Part shown: in pieces, positions 8,132-16,216 of the stretch | Layout of the letters: each line of letters starts with the position of its first letter | How positions within the stretch are numbered: the first letter of the stretch is position 1 | NCBI GenBank assembly: GCA_011050615.1 | Contig: DRFJ01000017.1 | Location: 29,025-93,024 of the forward strand | Reading direction: 5' to 3' | Source of the DNA: Bacteroidota bacterium | GTDB taxonomy: Bacteria > Bacteroidota > Bacteroidia > Bacteroidales > VadinHA17 | Length of the DNA: 64,000 nt | Translations under genes and position numbers: made by a program | The notes under the pieces: model-generated | The model's input: the letters and a program-made list of their open reading frames with translations, nothing else | Databases searched by the model: none | What the model was told of the DNA's origin: nothing

Positions 8132-8899
8132 TTAGTTCCGGAAAAGAATCATCCGTATCCCCAAGTTCCGACCTGAGATCTTCAAGATCATCTTTAAGCC
8201 TTGTAATAATATCAGTTTATAATCCCTGGTTCTGATCCCAAAATGAGCAGGAACATCAAGGTGCTCAAGGTACATCAGGAAGAAAGGCTTGTCACTCTTC
8301 CTGTTTCTGATCCATTCAATGCTCAGATCGGTTATAAGATCTGTGGAATGTCCTTCGTATTTGGTTCTGTTTTCTGGCCAGGGCTTATTTCCCCTTTTTA
8401 TAAAATCAGGATTGAAATATCTTCCCTGGCCGGGTAGTACTTCATAGTAATCAAAATTTGGTTCTGTAATTAAATGCCACTTACCTATCATAGCAGTCTC
8501 ATAACCGGGTTTTTTCATTTCGATTGGCAGGTATTGTTTAGCCATCCCAGGAATATCGTGCCTGGAAGGGTCTTCCCGGTCTTCAAGGTCAAGGATTCCA
8601 TTAACATGCGAATACTGCCCTGTAATAATACAGGCACGGCTGGGTGTACATATTGAGTTGGTTACAAAACAGTTGGCAAATGTTATACCTGAAGATGCCA
8701 GCTCATCAAGCACAGTAGTGGGGTTTAAACTGGCAAGATGGCTTCCATATACTCCAATAGCCTGAGCAGCATGATCATCTGACATTATGAAAATGATATT
8801 GGGTTTGTTTATTTTCTCTGAGCAGGAATACAGACAAAGAATAAGAACCAGACTTAGTAAGTCTATTCCGAACTGGGAGAAAGAGGATATTTGTCTCAT
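8132..8899 (-). pseudogene. Sulfatase with two internal deletions and a frameshifted end
   Basis: The first ~215 residues are a normal sulfatase: lipoprotein leader (LILCLYSC), KPNIIFIMSDDHAAQAIGVY, and SICTPSRACIITGQ with the C-x-P-x-R formylglycine site, on to DKPFFLMYLEHLDVP. The text then jumps to AHFGIRTRDYKLI, which belongs to the C-terminal subdomain, so about 150-200 residues with the second metal site are gone. Right after KLI a second gap leads out of frame. One base over, the authentic sulfatase tail RLKDDLEDLRSELGDTDDSF is still readable (about 8195-8115). Two separate deletions, one frame-preserving and one not, mark this as a dead gene. Its neighbour on the 5' side is the CocE remnant. 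Confidence 0.82.
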
Positions 8900-9088
8900 T
8901 ACAAAAAATGATTACTTTTTGTCAACTTATAAAATTACTCGATATATTTCCCTAATCCTATTTTCAATTTATCTAATTATTATACTATCTTACTAATAAG
9001 AAATAAATTTCCCCGTTAAACTATTCCGCATTCATCATGGCTCAAGCGTGTTTGCTCCTGTTACAAAATTTCTATTATAATAGTACTA

Positions 9089-9304
9089 TTAAACCCGGTA
9101 AAAAGTGTTATTGGTTCCCGGGATTGTCAGGGGTAACTCAGTGTTTCGGTCTTCCATTCTACATTCCGGGAATAAACTTACCCCGTCACGCATCGGCATT
9201 ATCACCTTCTGTTCAATTATTGCGATCTCCTCAATATCTTCAAGAGTTATATATTGTCCTGTTGCATTAAAGAATGCTGAAAACTGAAAAAAAATTAATA
9301 GCAA
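9089..9304 (-). pseudogene. N-terminal remnant of a second CocE-like hydrolase
   Basis: About 45 residues, from a hydrophobic leader through YITLEDIEEIAIIEQKVIMP and MRDGVSL, match the start of the CocE-like protein at 1-1088 (IITLEELEEIAIIEQKVMMP). Then the resemblance ends and the frame closes after about 27 unrelated codons. There is no good ATG in frame: the nearest one, just outside, runs into a stop after six codons. It is a degraded paralogue of the gene at the left edge. Both copies sit beside a damaged sulfatase, though in the opposite order. The remaining 189 bases between this remnant's upstream neighbours show no gene. Confidence 0.7.
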
Positions 9305-9334
9305 ATTTCACTCATTTTGCCGGATCAGGGAGGT

Positions 9335-10192
9335 TTAAGACTGATTACCTGTATTTATGGAATAAAAGACTATATCATTTTGATTAACACCGAGGTCCTT
9401 TGAAATCATTTTGCATTTAGCTTTTAACAAAAAGAAAACAGTCTTTTCTGCATTTGATAAAGCTTCGTAGTTGCCCTGTCCCTTGCTGATGATCATTTCA
9501 GCCTTCTCAAATCCTTCAATAAATTCTTCATTGCATAACCGTAATACTGCACCCGGAGCTGTTGAACCTGAAGACATTAACTCAGCCACCTGGTCCAGGC
9601 CTGATTCAACAGCGTCTTCCATGGTTACATCATTAATAATCGGTATACCCCTGACAACGTATGTCACGGGTTTGCCTAACTCTTCTATTAACAGCCTGTC
9701 AAAAACCGATTCGCCTGCATTATCCCCTATATAGAGTACTGAAGATACATTTTCAAAATTTTCTTTGAATTCATTATAATGAAATATTGCGAATTCCTGC
9801 TTCAGTATTCTTTCAATATCCTGTTTCAGATTAAACTTCTTACCGAAAGCAAAATCAATAATATTTCCTGCAATTGCCAGCCTGATAGCAGTCAGCATCC
9901 TGTCCTCTGATTTGTCCAGCATTTTTTTCAGATCAGGATACAGGGATAAAGCTTCCCTGATATTTGACTTTTTTATCTCTTTATATGGATCATCTATTCC
10001 CGTCATTTCCCTTATCTTGCCATATATGTATTCCCCTGTTTCGGGTGGTGAACTTTCGAGTGATATGTCCTTGAATGATTCGCCAACGTAATCAATCAGT
10101 TCTTTTATTAGCTTTTCATCATCTGTCACCAAACGCCCTGCCCTCAATGCCTGGTCCACGAAACAGGGAAAACAATCCAGATAGGTTTTCAT
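9335..10192 (-). CDS. DUF89 / ARMT1-like damage-control phosphatase, subfamily I
   Basis: The 285-residue cytoplasmic protein belongs to the DUF89 metal-dependent phosphatases, which hydrolyse harmful or overflow phosphometabolites such as sugar phosphates and their damage products. The N-terminus MKTYLDCFPCFVDQALRA has the CxxC typical of the prokaryotic subfamily. VLYIGDNAGESVFDRLLIEE holds the Asp-Asn metal-site residues and the Glu, and the C-terminal SKGQGNYEAL is the conserved glycine-rich segment. It is full length and transcribed alone from a well-matched promoter (10231-10261). It marks the right border of the degraded region. The true substrate is unknown. Confidence 0.85.
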   Translation of the reverse strand: MKTYLDCFPCFVDQALRAGRLVTDDEKLIKELIDYVGESFKDISLESSPPETGEYIYGKIREMTGIDDPYKEIKKSNIREALSLYPDLKKMLDKSEDRMLTAIRLAIAGNIIDFAFGKKFNLKQDIERILKQEFAIFHYNEFKENFENVSSVLYIGDNAGESVFDRLLIEELGKPVTYVVRGIPIINDVTMEDAVESGLDQVAELMSSGSTAPGAVLRLCNEEFIEGFEKAEMIISKGQGNYEALSNAEKTVFFLLKAKCKMISKDLGVNQNDIVFYSINTGNQS

Positions 10193-10230
10193 AATTTGTT
10201 TTTTATTTAATAGCCTTTGATATGAAGGGA

Positions 10231-10261
10231 TAAAAATACTCTGATTTCAAAGAGTGGCAAA
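10231..10261 (-). promoter_or_regulatory. Bacteroidota-type promoter for the DUF89 gene
   Basis: On the minus strand TTTG (10261-10258), then exactly 19 bases, then TATTTTTA (10238-10231). The Bacteroides consensus is TTTG-N19-TAnnTTTG, so only the last base differs. The box ends 38 bases before the ATG at 10192. Seen by eye, not tested. Confidence 0.5.
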
Positions 10262-10443
10262 ATGTAAAAGCCTGTAACAAATTTCCAAACCACTTAAACC
10301 CTTTAAGAGAGATATTAAATAACATGGACAACAAAAGTGTTGGTAAGCAATAATCCATTATATTTATCCACTCTGAATAAAACCTTAAATAATGAAACGA
10401 GCATGAATAAATTTAATCTCTTACTTCACAATAGAAGATGATT

Positions 10444-10531
10444 AAATTTTTCATGCGGGAGCGAACCGGGCACAGCGAGTCCACGAACAGTTTTACTGTG
10501 AGTAAGCGCTTGCATTCGTTCTCAAATTTTT
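10444..10531. repeat. 72-base GC-richer element between 8-base direct repeats
   Basis: The gap 10193-10570 is AT-rich except for 10452-10523, which is clearly richer in G and C. It is flanked on both sides by AAATTTTT (10444-10451 and 10524-10531). Inside is a perfect small hairpin, ACAGT-TTT-ACTGT (10487-10499), and the ends show an imperfect inverted match (GAGCGAAC against TTCGTTCTC). It could be a miniature mobile element with target duplication, or an intergenic repeat family. The AT-rich flank means the 8-base repeat could also be chance. No coding potential. Confidence 0.35.
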
Positions 10532-10570
10532 AATTAAGTTATATTCAGTTTATTATAAAATTTTAAACGA

Positions 10571-13093
10571 ATGAAAAAGATTTTCTTTTTATCATCCCTG
10601 GCAATAATATCATTAAATATTCATACCCAGGACATTAAGTCACCTGAGGAATTTCTTGGCTATGAATTGGGTACTCAGTTTACCCTTCATCACCATGTGC
10701 TTGATTATTTCAAATATGTTGCCGAAAATTCCGATTATGTCAGGTGCCAGCCATATGGTAAAACATATGAAGGGAGAGAGCTTATTGTTGTTTTTATTTC
10801 AACGCCTGAGAACTTGTCTGAAATTGAACAACTGAGGAAAAACAACCTTATTAACACCGGCCTTATTGAAGGTGAAACCGGCAAGAAGCAAATACCATTT
10901 ATCTGGCTCAGTTATAATGTTCACGGTAACGAGTCAGCAGGTATGGAGGCAGCCCTTAAAACCCTTTATACCCTTGTTAGTAAATCCTATGAAGGTGTAA
11001 GTGACTGGCTGGAGGATTGTATTATAATTATCGATCCGTGCCAGAATCCCGACGGCAGGGACCTTTACGCAAACAGGTACAGAAGGTCGCAATCAATTGA
11101 GCCCAATCCCCATCCCGATGACTGGCAGCATCACCAGGGTTGGCCCAGTGCAAGATTAAACCATTATCTATTTGACCTTAACCGCGACTGGGTATGGCAG
11201 ACACAGGTAGAGACAGAGCAACGGTTGAAATTATATAATCAATACATGCCACATGTTCATGCTGATTTTCATGAAATGGGCTCCGGATCTACATTCTTCT
11301 TTGCCCCGGGTGCCGATCCATGGCATGAAGTTATCACACCATGGCAGCATGAATTTCATGAACTTACTGGTAAAGCAAATGCAGAATTGTTTGATAAGGC
11401 CTGTAAACTCTATTTCACCAAGGAAAGCTTCGATCTTTTCTGCCCCAGCTTTGGCGATACCTGGCCATTATTTAACGGTGCAATGGGATTTACTTTTGAG
11501 CAAGGGGGTGGAGGTTATGCCGGACTGGCTATTGATAATAAAGCAGGTGATACGCTCACCCTGGCCGAAAGGATTGAAGGTCATTTCCTGGCTTCAATGG
11601 CCACCATCAAAGTCAGCTATGAAAACAGGGAAAAGCTGATAACTGAATTCAATAAATTCTTCAGGTCAGGTCTTGATAAACCCATATTCGAGTACGAATC
11701 TATAATAATAAAAGGTGATAATGACAAAGCAACTATCGCCAGCCTCTTAAAATTGCTTGAGAAGAACCAGGTAAGGTACAACCTTGCCGGTAATAATGGT
11801 AAAATTTATAAAGCATTTGATTACCTGGCAAACAAGCAAGGACAGGTTAAGATCACTGAAGGTGATATACTGGTAAGTGCCAGGCAGCCCCAATCGCACC
11901 TTGTGAAAGTATTATTTGAACCCGATTCAAAATATGTTGATTCACTAAGCTATGACCTTACAGCATGGGCACTTCCCTATGTATACAATATCAAAGCCTA
12001 TGCAGTAAAAGAAAGAATCCAGCAATCTGACAAGGAACTTGATTTAGTACCTGAAAAAAACCAGGTGCCGGAAAATAGGCCATATGCATATATAACAAAT
12101 TGCCAGGGGTTTAGTCAAATAAAGTTTATGGCCGCCCTTCTGAAAGACAAAATAAGGGTGAGGAGTATGCTTAAGCCATTCACAGCATCGGACAAGGATT
12201 TCAGAAGGGGCAGCCTTATAATTTCCAGGGGTGATAACCTGAACATTAAAGGTGACTTTGACAGTAAGGTAGTTGAATCAGCAAATAATGCCGGCATTAA
12301 ATTATATCCTGTCACAACGGGTATGGTGCAGAAAGGCAAGGATCTTGGATCAAACTATTCGAATCTGAAATACAAACCAAAAATAGCACTCATAGGAGGT
12401 GAAGGAGTATCGACAGGTGGATTTGGTGAGCTATGGTATTTTCTTGAAAGAGAAGTAGAATATCCATTTACGATTATCGGACTGGATTACCTTTCTTCTG
12501 TAAACCTGACTGAATATGATGTAATGTTGTTACCATCAGGTTCATATTCTAAACAGAAAGAACAACTGACAGAATTTGTTAAGCAGGGTGGCCGTCTAAT
12601 AGCCTTTGAGGAAGCCATTAAATTATTTGCATCAGATGAATCAACAAACCTATATAAGGCAGTGGAGGCAAGAAAGAAAGAAAAAGAAAAAGATGAAGAC
12701 AAACTGGTTGGCAGTGACACCACACACTTGAAAAAATACGAGGATCAGAGAAGGGAAAGGCTTAAAGAAAGATCTGCAGGAAGTATATACAGGATAGGAC
12801 TGGATGATACCCACCCCTATGCTTTCGGACTGGGTAAAGAATGGTTTATGATGAAAACATCCCCGGCTCATTATCCCTTCCTCGCCAAAGGTAACAATAT
12901 AGCATATATCCTGAACAATGAGCCGGTAGCAGGGTTTGCAGGAAATGAATTCAAGGATGATGTGAAAAACACGATTGCCGTAGCAAGTGAAAATATAGGG
13001 AGAGGAGAAGTGATATATATTACTGATTCGCCATATTACCGTGCTTACTGGAAAAGTGGCAGGATACTTCTGGGAAATATTTTATTCAGGTAA
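10571..13093 (+). CDS. M14-family zinc carboxypeptidase, large exported form
   Basis: The 840-residue exported peptidase trims C-terminal residues from peptides. After a signal peptide, the zinc site is visible as NVHGNESAG (His and Glu of HxxE) with the third His in the DFHEMGSGS region. GFTFEQGGGGYAG supplies the likely catalytic Glu. The peptidase domain takes about residues 20-360. The C-terminal part has a linker and a class-I amidotransferase/DJ-1-like fold (KIALIGGEGVSTGGFGELWY to GGRLIAFEEA), then a lysine/glutamate-rich insert (about 695-735). This architecture is common in Bacteroidota M14 proteins. It leads an operon: pepT begins two bases after its stop and an M28 peptidase follows. 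It supports a peptide-scavenging life style. Confidence 0.9.
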   Translation: MKKIFFLSSLAIISLNIHTQDIKSPEEFLGYELGTQFTLHHHVLDYFKYVAENSDYVRCQPYGKTYEGRELIVVFISTPENLSEIEQLRKNNLINTGLIEGETGKKQIPFIWLSYNVHGNESAGMEAALKTLYTLVSKSYEGVSDWLEDCIIIIDPCQNPDGRDLYANRYRRSQSIEPNPHPDDWQHHQGWPSARLNHYLFDLNRDWVWQTQVETEQRLKLYNQYMPHVHADFHEMGSGSTFFFAPGADPWHEVITPWQHEFHELTGKANAELFDKACKLYFTKESFDLFCPSFGDTWPLFNGAMGFTFEQGGGGYAGLAIDNKAGDTLTLAERIEGHFLASMATIKVSYENREKLITEFNKFFRSGLDKPIFEYESIIIKGDNDKATIASLLKLLEKNQVRYNLAGNNGKIYKAFDYLANKQGQVKITEGDILVSARQPQSHLVKVLFEPDSKYVDSLSYDLTAWALPYVYNIKAYAVKERIQQSDKELDLVPEKNQVPENRPYAYITNCQGFSQIKFMAALLKDKIRVRSMLKPFTASDKDFRRGSLIISRGDNLNIKGDFDSKVVESANNAGIKLYPVTTGMVQKGKDLGSNYSNLKYKPKIALIGGEGVSTGGFGELWYFLEREVEYPFTIIGLDYLSSVNLTEYDVMLLPSGSYSKQKEQLTEFVKQGGRLIAFEEAIKLFASDESTNLYKAVEARKKEKEKDEDKLVGSDTTHLKKYEDQRRERLKERSAGSIYRIGLDDTHPYAFGLGKEWFMMKTSPAHYPFLAKGNNIAYILNNEPVAGFAGNEFKDDVKNTIAVASENIGRGEVIYITDSPYYRAYWKSGRILLGNILFR

Positions 13094-13095
13094 AA

Positions 13096-14325
13096 ATGGA
13101 GAAAGTTGTTGAACGATTTATTTCATATGCCAGGATAGATACACAGTCAGGCGAAAATTCAGGGACCTGCCCAAGCACAAGTAAACAACTGGACCTGGCA
13201 AAAGTCCTGAAGGAAGAAATGGAAGAAATGGGTTTGACTGAAGTAAGCCTGGATGATAACGGATACCTGATGGCAACCCTGCCTTCCAATTCGCAAAAAC
13301 AGTTACCGGTACTCGGCCTTATTGCACATATGGATACGAGTCCGGATATGAGCAGTAAAAATGTCAATCCTCAAATGGTTCATAACTACGATGGTAAAGA
13401 TATTGTTCTTAATAAGAGCAAAAATATAGTGTTAAGTCCGGAGGATTTCCCCGATTTAAAGAAATATTCAGGCCTCGACCTGATTACGACAGATGGAACT
13501 ACACTGCTTGGCGCGGACGATAAAGCCGGTATCGCAGAAATACTTACTGCTCTGGAGTATTTTATTAATAATCCGGGCATAGAACATGGCAGAATAAGAA
13601 TCGGATTCACTCCTGATGAAGAAATTGGCAGGGGAGCAGATAAGTTTGATGTTGATACTTTCGGGGCAGATTTTGCATATACTGTCGATGGCGGAGAAGA
13701 AGGAGAACTGGAGTATGAGAATTTCAACGCTGCAATGGCTGTAATAGAAATAGAGGGAAGGAACGTTCATCCCGGAACCGCCAAAGATAAGATGATAAAT
13801 TCAATTCACCTGGCCTGTGAATTCAATTCAATGTTGCCGCCCCAGGCACGACCGGAACACACTGAAGGCTACGAAGGTTTTTTTCACCTGACAGATATCA
13901 AAGGTGATGTGGAAAAATCCACTGTAAGATACCTGATACGAGATCACGACAGCAAGAAATTTGAAGAAAAGAAAATTCTGTTAAGAAATATTACCGGTTT
14001 CATTAATAAAAAATACGGTAAAAAGAGAATTAAGTTGAAAATAAAAGACCAGTACCTAAACATGAGGGATAAAATTACGGATCATTTTCATATTGTCGAA
14101 TTAGCCGAAAAAGCAATGAAACAGGCCGGGATCATACCACTGGTAAGGCCTGTCAGGGGAGGAACAGACGGGGCGAGATTGTCGTATATAGGACTGCCAT
14201 GCCCCAATATATTTACAGGAGGACATAATTACCATGGAAGATTTGAGTTCATCCCTGTCAGATCAATGATTAATGCAGTAAATACCATAATAAATATCAT
14301 TAAGCTTATTCCCGAATCATATTAA
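13096..14325 (+). CDS. pepT: Peptidase T (tripeptide aminopeptidase, M20B)
   Basis: The 409-residue cytoplasmic di-zinc aminopeptidase releases the N-terminal residue from tripeptides. Metal and catalytic residues are present in order: LIAHMDTSPDM (His, catalytic Asp), LLGADDKAG (bridging Asp), FTPDEEIGRG (catalytic Glu and ligand Glu), YTVDGGEEGELE (Asp), and FTGGHNYHGRFE (His) near the end. The dimerisation lid lies between about residues 205 and 320. Length is that of the family. It follows the M14 gene by two bases and precedes the M28 gene by ten, so the three are one transcript. Intracellular tripeptide cleavage completes the outer-membrane and periplasmic digestion done by its neighbours. 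Confidence 0.95.
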   Translation: MEKVVERFISYARIDTQSGENSGTCPSTSKQLDLAKVLKEEMEEMGLTEVSLDDNGYLMATLPSNSQKQLPVLGLIAHMDTSPDMSSKNVNPQMVHNYDGKDIVLNKSKNIVLSPEDFPDLKKYSGLDLITTDGTTLLGADDKAGIAEILTALEYFINNPGIEHGRIRIGFTPDEEIGRGADKFDVDTFGADFAYTVDGGEEGELEYENFNAAMAVIEIEGRNVHPGTAKDKMINSIHLACEFNSMLPPQARPEHTEGYEGFFHLTDIKGDVEKSTVRYLIRDHDSKKFEEKKILLRNITGFINKKYGKKRIKLKIKDQYLNMRDKITDHFHIVELAEKAMKQAGIIPLVRPVRGGTDGARLSYIGLPCPNIFTGGHNYHGRFEFIPVRSMINAVNTIINIIKLIPESY

Positions 14326-14335
14326 AAATTAACCT

Positions 14336-15961
14336 ATGCGAAGGATAACATTTTTTTTCAGTTTATTATTACTTATATCCTGTTCAAGGGATTCCGGCTT
14401 CGAGAAAGCATATAATAATATAAGCACAGATGAAATGATGAGGCATGTAAGCGTGCTCGCTTCTGATGAATTCATGGGAAGAGCCCCGTTTACCAGAGGT
14501 GAAGAACTTACTGTTGAATATCTTAAGAATGAACTTATTAGCCTGGGTTTTGAACCGGCATTCGGCAGCAGCTATTTCCAGGATGTGCCCATGGTGGAAA
14601 TAAGTTCTGAAGTGGTTAATCCTGTCATTATCAATACAGGAATAAATAATCATAAACTGCTTGCACCAGATGATATTGCGGTAATAAGCCCCAGGATTAT
14701 GGAAAATATTGAAATCAAGGATTCGGAACTGGTATTTGCCGGTTTTGGCATAAGCGCTCCCGAATATGAATGGGATGATTTCAACGGACTTGATGTAAAG
14801 GGAAAAACCATTGTTGTTTTTGTTAATGATCCCGGCCTGTATACGGGCAATAATGACCTTTTCAAAGGGAAAGAAATGACTTATTACGGAAGATGGACAT
14901 ACAAGTATGAACAGGCAGCAAGAATGGGTGCCACAGGTATACTCATCATACATGAGACTGAAGGAGCCGGATATCCTTATAATATACCCAGGAATAGCTC
15001 CATAACCCCTAATCTTTACCTGCAGACAGGAAACAAGAACGCCGACAGGTGCATGTTCACCGGGTGGCTCAGCGCCAACTCAGCAGAGGCTATCTTCAGT
15101 GATGCGGGTTATGATGTCAACACACTCAGGACTGAAGCATGCAAACCGGGTTTCAAGGGTTTTAACATGAAGGCAACCATAAGTTTATCAATCAATAATT
15201 CGTTTTCAGAAAACGTATCCAGGAACGTTGCAGGGGTATTGAAAGGGAAAGAATCACCTGACGAAGTAATAATATATTCAGGTCACTGGGATCATTTTGG
15301 AGTGGGTGAGAAAGAAAAAGGTGATTCAATATTCAATGGTGCAGTGGACAATGGCACAACAATGGCCATGGTATTCGAAATAGGAAGGGCTTTCACTAAC
15401 TGCAGTGACAGACCTGACCGATCAGTAATGCTTTTCTTCCCCACTTCTGAGGAACAGGGTCTCCTTGGTTCATTATATTATACTGATCACCCTGTATTTG
15501 ATATGGACAAGACAGTTACCTGCATAAACAATGACCTTGTTTTGCCAATTGGCAGGATGAAAGATGTTATGGTTACAGGCTACGGACAGTCAGATCTGGA
15601 TGACATGCTGGAAGAAGCTGCAGCAAAACAGGACAGATACCTGCTTCCCGACCCCAATGCACATACCGGAATGTATTTCAGGTCCGATCACTTTGCATTT
15701 GCAAAAAAAGGTGTTCCCTCACTTTACGCAAGGGGTAACTGCGATTCACGTGAACATGGTAAGGAATGGTCAGTAATGCAGGAAAGAGACTATATAAACA
15801 ACCGTTACCACAGGCCTGCTGATAATTATGAACCTGAAACCTGGAATTTTGAAGGTATAAGGGAAGATGCACAGCTTGCCTTTAAGCTTGGCTATTACCT
15901 TGCAAACTCATCCGAATGGCCACATTGGAAGGAAGGATCAGAATTCAAAGAACTGCGATGA
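14336..15961 (+). CDS. M28-family zinc aminopeptidase with PA domain, lipoprotein
   Basis: The 541-residue lipoprotein (leader ends LLLISC) belongs to the M28 exopeptidases. A protease-associated (PA) domain is inserted at about residues 120-240. The co-catalytic zinc site is seen as IIYSGHWDHFGVG (His), NGAVDNGTTMAM (Asp), PTSEEQGLLGS (catalytic Glu and ligand Glu), and later LYARGNCDSREHG and YHRPAD for the remaining ligands. It is full length. It ends the peptidase operon, and a palindrome plus T-run at 16093-16118 may terminate transcription. It probably sits on the cell envelope and frees N-terminal amino acids from peptides. The family call is firm and the specificity unknown. Confidence 0.9.
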   Translation: MRRITFFFSLLLLISCSRDSGFEKAYNNISTDEMMRHVSVLASDEFMGRAPFTRGEELTVEYLKNELISLGFEPAFGSSYFQDVPMVEISSEVVNPVIINTGINNHKLLAPDDIAVISPRIMENIEIKDSELVFAGFGISAPEYEWDDFNGLDVKGKTIVVFVNDPGLYTGNNDLFKGKEMTYYGRWTYKYEQAARMGATGILIIHETEGAGYPYNIPRNSSITPNLYLQTGNKNADRCMFTGWLSANSAEAIFSDAGYDVNTLRTEACKPGFKGFNMKATISLSINNSFSENVSRNVAGVLKGKESPDEVIIYSGHWDHFGVGEKEKGDSIFNGAVDNGTTMAMVFEIGRAFTNCSDRPDRSVMLFFPTSEEQGLLGSLYYTDHPVFDMDKTVTCINNDLVLPIGRMKDVMVTGYGQSDLDDMLEEAAAKQDRYLLPDPNAHTGMYFRSDHFAFAKKGVPSLYARGNCDSREHGKEWSVMQERDYINNRYHRPADNYEPETWNFEGIREDAQLAFKLGYYLANSSEWPHWKEGSEFKELR

Positions 15962-16092
15962 TTTACGCTGATTTCAGCAGATTACACAGATAGGATACGA
16001 AAGATGCCCAAGTGCAAGCATATCATAATTAATCCGGTTTTGAACCTATCCTAAACCTGATTTTCCCCGGGTAAAACCAATTATAATAATTC

Positions 16093-16118
16093 ACAGATAA
16101 ATTTATCTGTTATTTTTT
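16093..16118 (+). terminator. Perfect 18-base palindrome plus T-run, likely terminator after the M28 gene
   Basis: ACAGATAAATTTATCTGT (16093-16110) is a perfect palindrome that can form a 7-pair stem with a 4-base loop, followed by TATTTTTTT. It lies about 130 bases after the peptidase stop and just before the hydrogenase promoter region. The stem is AT-rich and so weak. A dimeric regulator site is an alternative reading. Confidence 0.45.
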
Positions 16119-16123
16119 TAACA

Positions 16124-16141
16124 TTGTTATTTTATTAACAT
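16124..16141 (+). promoter_or_regulatory. Rex-like redox operator upstream of the hydrogenase operon
   Basis: TTGTTATTTTATTAACAT is an inverted repeat with half-sites TTGTTA/TAACAT spaced by six. It matches the Rex operator type TTGTTAA-N4-TTAACAA at all but two of the 14 fixed positions. Rex senses the NADH/NAD+ ratio and commonly represses fermentative and hydrogenase genes. The site is ten bases upstream of the -7 box, where bound repressor would block RNA polymerase. No rex gene is in the window. Confidence 0.5.
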
Positions 16142-16150
16142 TAAAATTCA

Positions 16151-16158
16151 TATATTTG
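16151..16158 (+). promoter_or_regulatory. -7 box of the hydrogenase operon promoter
   Basis: TATATTTG is an exact TAnnTTTG box, 58 bases before the ATG at 16217. No TTTG stands at the ideal -33 distance; the nearest TTG is inside the Rex-like site. Confidence 0.5.
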
Positions 16159-16216
16159 TCCCAAAATTAACAGCCGGTTAATAACCGGAATTTGTGTATT
16201 GAAAAACAGTTAAAAT

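Noticed and set aside
1..9304. A complete polysaccharide-utilisation locus with SusC/SusD
   Set aside because: No SusC barrel or SusD is present; only a plug-only protein and scattered hydrolases, many of them broken.
1..9304. Insertion sequence or phage as cause of the gene damage
   Set aside because: I saw no transposase, integrase, terminal inverted repeats or target duplications at the broken ends.
14384..14953. A 189-codon minus-strand frame inside the M28 gene
   Set aside because: Antisense to a peptidase with complete motifs; composition and lack of signal argue for chance.
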